In this document: positions 60,216 through 64,000 of the stretch, piece by piece
How the letters are laid out: every line of letters starts with the position of its first letter
How positions within the stretch are numbered: position 1 is the first letter of the stretch
From: Syncephalis fuscata
Taxonomy: Eukaryota > Zoopagomycota > Zoopagomycetes > Zoopagales > Piptocephalidaceae
Length of the DNA stretch: 64,000 nt
Assembly: GCA_025786725.1 (NCBI GenBank)
Contig: JAHLTZ010000004.1
Coordinates: 310,001 to 374,000 of the forward strand
Direction of reading: 5' to 3'
Program-made: the position numbers and the translations under genes
Notes under the pieces: model-generated
What the model was told of the DNA's origin: nothing
Databases searched by the model: none
What the model saw: the letters and a program-made list of their open reading frames with translations, nothing else

Positions 60216-61103
60216 TTAAGTACTACGAGTAAACCAACTGGTCACACCTCGCTGTACAAGTCCACTGATAAAACCATTGGAAGTAGCAGCATTAGTGGCC
60301 CAGGAGCGCCATCGCTGTTGAGCATCCTTTTCACATCGTTGGTATCCTATAAGATTGGCCGCACTAAGCATCACTGCAATAATTGGCACAAGCATCCAGC
60401 CCCAGTGCAATCGAATAGCCGCAATGATAATTAAGAATCCCCAAATAACTGGTGTGCCATACAAAGTATACCAGAATATTTTGAATCGATAGCATTAACA
60501 CCTTGTGTGGGCTGTTTAATGGATATTCAATTAATAGCTGTCAATAATACTAATACATTCTACTTACTTCTTTGCTTTCAAATGCCCATGTACTTGATCC
60601 ATCTTCTCTAACATCATTCCACCATCGAAGACCGACAAGCAGTCGACCAGAAATATTCTTTACAGTCCAGAAATCAAAGGAAAGTAAAACGACACAGACA
60701 ACAAATACAAAAACAAAGCTTTCGGTAAATATACCACTGAACAGATACATAACAAGAGCTGCAATTCGAAATATAACATGAAATATCAAAGCAACTGGAT
60801 GGCTGTTTAATAATAACATATCAATAAATTATAATACGATAATAGTATACTTTACTTACCTCGATTGGCGTAGTATATTCTCTCCAGGTGTACCGGGTGG
60901 CAGTATAGAAGGCGATCCTCCACTGTTAATACGTCCAGTAGGCGGTGCGCCTGCACTAAGTGGAGGCAGTGTAGCAAATGGATTCTCACTGGCCGCCAGT
61001 AAACCTTGCTGGTCTGTATGGGACGTGGCCTATACAGTTAACAGCATATACATATAGGTTAATTCTTATTATCGCTTATATAGTAGACAAGGTTACTTAC
61101 CAT
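60216..61103 (-). CDS. TVP23: Golgi membrane protein Tvp23 (FAM18 family)
   Basis: Tvp23 is a four-helix Golgi protein linked to vesicle traffic. Exon 1 appears to encode little more than the initiator Met (61101-61103), followed by exons for a disordered N-terminus ([20 protein letters not shown]), then [59 protein letters not shown], and a last exon with [58 protein letters not shown] is the diagnostic FAM18/TVP23 signature. A short C-terminal tail ends SWFTRST. Confidence 0.92.
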
Positions 61104-61323
61104 GATGAACAACAAAAGGAATCCAACAGATGAAAGGAAATAAGTTAGGAGGAAGTTGACGTACATCAATTCTGTCGTCACTTCTTTCTTTCGTTAACAA
61201 CAGCCACACTGAGCACGTAAATACTTGTTCGGTTATCTCCCCTTCTATCTGACTGTTGTCTCTTGTTCATACTTGATATAGCTCTCGTCTTTATTATACT
61301 AGTTATTGGGTATCAAAGCAACA

Positions 61324-62361
61324 ATGACCGACCCAACCTCTAATAAAGAAGCTACGGATGAGCAAATTCTTGCATTTGAACAGCAAGTTAAAGATAGCGA
61401 GGCCAATATCCACCCATTGGTAGGAGAACAGCAGCCACTAGCTATTCTTGAGCAAGAATATGAACATGGATCGGCTGTTTATCGTACTAAAATCAATGTA
61501 AGCTACCTATGGATATATAGATATAACAATGACTAACAAATCAATTCTACTATTTAGGAATTGGATCAACAATATCGCTCCTTTAGAAGATGCCGCGGTG
61601 ATGGTAAGTATCTACCTACCTACCTACATATATATATATTAGATACAACGAATAATACTAACTGTATAATTAAATAGGCAATTGCTTTTTTAGAGGTAAT
61701 TTAACAAAAACTGATTAATTAATAATCAATTAATAATTTATAATTTATAATAATAATAGCATTTGCATTTGCCTGGTTTGAGAATGCACTTTTAGGTGAT
61801 CATTCAGTTCAACAAAATACTCGTAAACAATTGATAGCTTCAAAGCAATTGTTGTTAGACGCAAAGTTTGAATGGATGGCCGTTGAAGACTTTTACGACA
61901 TGACACTTGAACTATTGGATCAGCTGCTCGAATCAAAGTTTACAAGTAAACAGGAGGCCGTTAACGCTCTATTGAAGCGCTGTCTTGAACAAGAAGGATC
62001 TACCTGCAATGCTATGGTTGTTCATTTCCGTATGGTAGCCTCAGCCTACCTACGTACCCATGCTGATGACTATTTACCATTTATTGAATTTGGACAAACT
62101 ATAGAGCAATATTGTTCACACCATGTAGAAGCATTTGGTCGTGAATCAGAAGAAATGCACATTATCGCTCTTACAAAGGCACTAAAAGCCAAAGTTCAAG
62201 TGGTATATTTGGATAACTCGACAGCCAACGATGGTCAAGTAAACGTTCATACCTTTGATGGATTGGATGAGACATCTTCCGCAGTATCACCCAGTGTAAA
62301 TGAAGGCACGATTACACTACTTTATCGGCCAGGTCATTATGATATTCTATACCGAAGATAG
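61324..62361 (+). CDS. Otubain-type deubiquitinase (OTUB1-like)
   Basis: An OTU-family cysteine protease specific for ubiquitin chains. Exons are 61324-61497, 61558-61603, 61678-61695 and 61760-62361. The catalytic GDGNCFFRAFAFAWFENAL spans three exons, with the catalytic Cys on an 18-nt micro-exon. Downstream are EQEGSTCNAMVVHFRMVASAYLR, FIEFGQTIEQYCSHHVEAFGRE, HIIALTKALKAKVQVVYLD and the His motif LLYRPGHYDILY. The order and about 285 aa length match otubain-1. The start at 61324 (MTDPTSNKEATDEQ) is preferred over an upstream non-ATG extension. Confidence 0.94.
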
Positions 62362-62446
62362 TCAATTATAATCATATCGTTTATATAAAATTTTAATTTA
62401 ATTTAATGTTTTCCATTTCAAAAAAATCACTTTTTATTTTACTACT

Positions 62447-62971
62447 ATGATGATCTCAGCCCGTAGCATTTATTCTATGGCGGCACACCAACCCATGAAT
62501 CGCTTAGGGATTCAGGCCCGCGGTTATGCGGTTAAATTGAGTGCAAGTGCTGCGGCTGCCGCCGCCGCTGCCGCCGCCGCCACTAAAGCAAAAAAAAGTA
62601 TTGACGCGTCGTTGGGCGGTGATCCACGCAATCAGCTACTTAAGCGTATGCTATTCGAAACACCGGTACGTCAACCAACGATCACGGCCGAGATAGAAGA
62701 GCGTCAACAAGTTATTGAGCGGGCTTGGCTACAAGAACAAGAGCGCTATGAAGCACAACATCGCCAAGCATTAGAGCGCCAACGTGAACATATCATAGAA
62801 GCACATAATGAGCTTAAACAAACGAGTATGTATTTATATCAGGGCGCTACCAATTTTGAGCATGGTCTAGTCTTTCCGCGTCAAATGCGTGCCCCTACAA
62901 ATACACCAGCCACTACTGGTTGGAATTACAGCTTTAAAGCACCTACACCAAAATCATCATCATCTACTTAA
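62447..62971 (+). CDS. MRPL28: Probable mitochondrial ribosomal protein mL40 (Mrpl28-like)
   Basis: Intronless, 174 aa. The N-terminus is basic and hydroxylated with a matrix-targeting look (ARSIYSMAAHQPMNRLGIQARGYAV), then a run of eleven alanines. The core EIEERQQVIERAWLQEQERYEAQHRQALERQ resembles the helix of mL40 (RHEVIERAW in fungi), followed by the C-terminal RAPTNTPATTGWNYSFKAP. Assignment rests on the IERAW region and the C-terminal PT-TP-GW pattern, so it is probable, not certain. The gene sits close behind otubain. Confidence 0.6.
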   Translation: MMISARSIYSMAAHQPMNRLGIQARGYAVKLSASAAAAAAAAAAATKAKKSIDASLGGDPRNQLLKRMLFETPVRQPTITAEIEERQQVIERAWLQEQERYEAQHRQALERQREHIIEAHNELKQTSMYLYQGATNFEHGLVFPRQMRAPTNTPATTGWNYSFKAPTPKSSSST

Positions 62972-63191
62972 TAAATAAATACATATTAACTAAACTTAAT
63001 TAATTAATTAACATTGTTGTGTGCATGTGTTTGTGGGTGGGTGGGCGATTTTGATCACTTTTATCATTAATGATGGTGTGCACAACACTCAACCTTCTCC
63101 TTTTACTCTCTCTCTCTCTTTCTCTCTCTCTCTATCCAGTCAACGATTACTACGCTGTTTCTCTAAGGATTCACCTGTAGTCATCTTAATC
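62972..63191. other. Short intergenic region with CT tract
   Basis: A (CT)n run (63104-63134) and T-rich DNA before the start of the last gene; likely its promoter. Confidence 0.6.
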
Positions 63192-64000
63192 ATGCGTACT
63201 TACAAGGAAAAGTACTACCGTTTAAGAAATCGGTTCTACGCGTTATCTAGTGTAAGTGCCAGATCGCGTTCATGATGGTCATTAACTCAACTCGCTGTCT
63301 CTATATGCATTAGAGACGAGAAAAGATACAAAATGAAGTCAATAGCGTGCATACACAGCTTCGCGAGTTTGAGAAAGAAAAAAGTAACTATTAGCAATAG
63401 CGTGGTTACTATATACTTATTAACACTATCGATGTTCATAATAGCCATATACTGGACTTGATGATGGATATTAAAATGTATCCCATTTCTACTGACAGGT
63501 AACTGAATTGAATTAGCAACAGTATTGTACACTATTGACTGGTTTATATTGTAGTTCATCCGATGAAATGGATCAACCTATAAAGACTGAATCTGTAAAG
63601 ACTGAATCCATAAAAACCGAGCCTAAAGAGAACAATGAGGAACATATTGATGCTATAGAGGCGTTGAAGCTGTCAGAGTCTGATACAAACGAGCCTACTG
63701 TATCGCCTAATCGATTTGAATGTAAATAGATGATTTATATATTAATGCAATGCATAATAGATGATTAATACTGTCTATAGATATTCGTAAAGAATTCTGT
63801 CCGGATAAAGATGCTTCATTTTTGCGAGTTCATGTAAAGCGAAAGCGACTATCTCATTTTATTAAACAGGTTATTATCTAATATCTAGTTGACTCTGTCT
63901 ATAACTACTAACTGTATATTTGTTATTACTATTGCTATATTATCGTTATTATAGATAGTTGAAACAACAAAAACAAATCAATCTGCCATTAAAGAAAGTG
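63192..64000 (+). CDS. Unknown coiled-coil protein with tandem SUMO-consensus motifs, 3' partial
   Basis: The start MRTYKEKYYRLRNRFYALSS (63192-63251) and the next exon (RREKIQNEVNSVHTQLREFEKE) form a short charged coiled coil, as found in chromatin-complex subunits. Later exons give SSDEMDQPIKTESVKTESIKTEPKE, three consecutive psi-K-x-E motifs, then DIRKEFCPDKDASFLRVHVKRKRLSHFIKQ and IVETTKTNQSA at the window edge. The phase between exons 2 and 3 fails by one base at an A run (63377-63383), probably a missing A. Family unknown; nuclear location is inferred from the SUMO sites and the KRKR patch. Confidence 0.55.

Noticed and set aside
1-64000. tRNA, rRNA or CRISPR arrays
   Set aside because: Looked for cloverleaf arms, conserved rRNA cores and regular direct repeats with spacers by eye; none was convincing. 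A tRNAscan run would be decisive.

Overview
The window is nuclear DNA from a fungus, most likely an early-diverging lineage (zoopagomycete, mucoromycete or chytrid grade); I cannot name the genus. Genes are packed on both strands and broken by many short introns (about 45-80 bp, donors mostly GTAAGT, acceptors mostly ATAG or TTAG). Intergenic DNA is very AT-rich. The fungal evidence is a secreted M36 fungalysin, a Cdc7/SepH-type septation kinase, a short DUF3712-like gene and a barwin-like secreted protein. A METTL4-type MT-A70 methyltransferase and degenerate Fanzor (eukaryotic TnpB-like) fragments also fit early-diverging fungi.

Layout. 1-2304: 3' part of a septation-type kinase with a C-terminal C1 zinc finger. 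2305-4924: AT-rich spacer with repeats. 4925-6920 (-): fungalysin. 6921-9252: spacer with a second repeat copy. 9256-10185 (-): DUF3712-like protein. 11272-12404 (+): Nas6/PSMD10 ankyrin protein, convergent with SUMO (12584-12984, -). 13312-16832 (+): eIF3a. 16833-20896: repeats, then a pyrimidine-rich leader. 20897-22969 (+): three-RRM, Q-rich RNA-binding protein. 24206-25314 (-): RCE1. 25562-26483 (+): Gos1 SNARE. 26645-28419 (+): Tat-SF1/Cus2. 28525-31195 (-): Exo70. 31328-32741 (+): METTL4-like. 33226-36577: two tandem 7TM receptor paralogues. 37733-40045 (+): mitochondrial aspartate/glutamate carrier. 40420-43871 (-): TMF1/Sgm1-like golgin. 43872-51529: a mobile-element island. 51530-52564 (+): unknown disordered protein. 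52657-53143 (-): SmF. 53351-55746 (-): Dph2. 56083-56885 (-): barwin-like, probably GPI-anchored. 57868-60040 (-): large unknown helical protein. 60216-61103 (-): Tvp23. 61324-62361 (+): otubain. 62447-62971 (+): probable mitochondrial ribosomal protein mL40. 63192 to the end (+): partial gene with SUMO-consensus repeats.

Several genes serve membrane traffic (Gos1, Exo70, golgin, Tvp23, Rce1 for prenylated GTPases). Others serve RNA and translation (eIF3a, the RRM protein, Tat-SF1/Cus2, SmF, Dph2). They are independent housekeeping loci, not a cluster.

Two things stand out. First, the 44-51 kb island contains Fanzor C-terminal fragments, elements with long terminal inverted repeats, and a 1.3 kb element with perfect 32-bp inverted ends around a GGTGYT minisatellite. 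Second, single-base deletions recur in otherwise intact conserved genes, including eIF3a. They look like assembly errors, so broken frames here should not be read as pseudogenes without checking reads.
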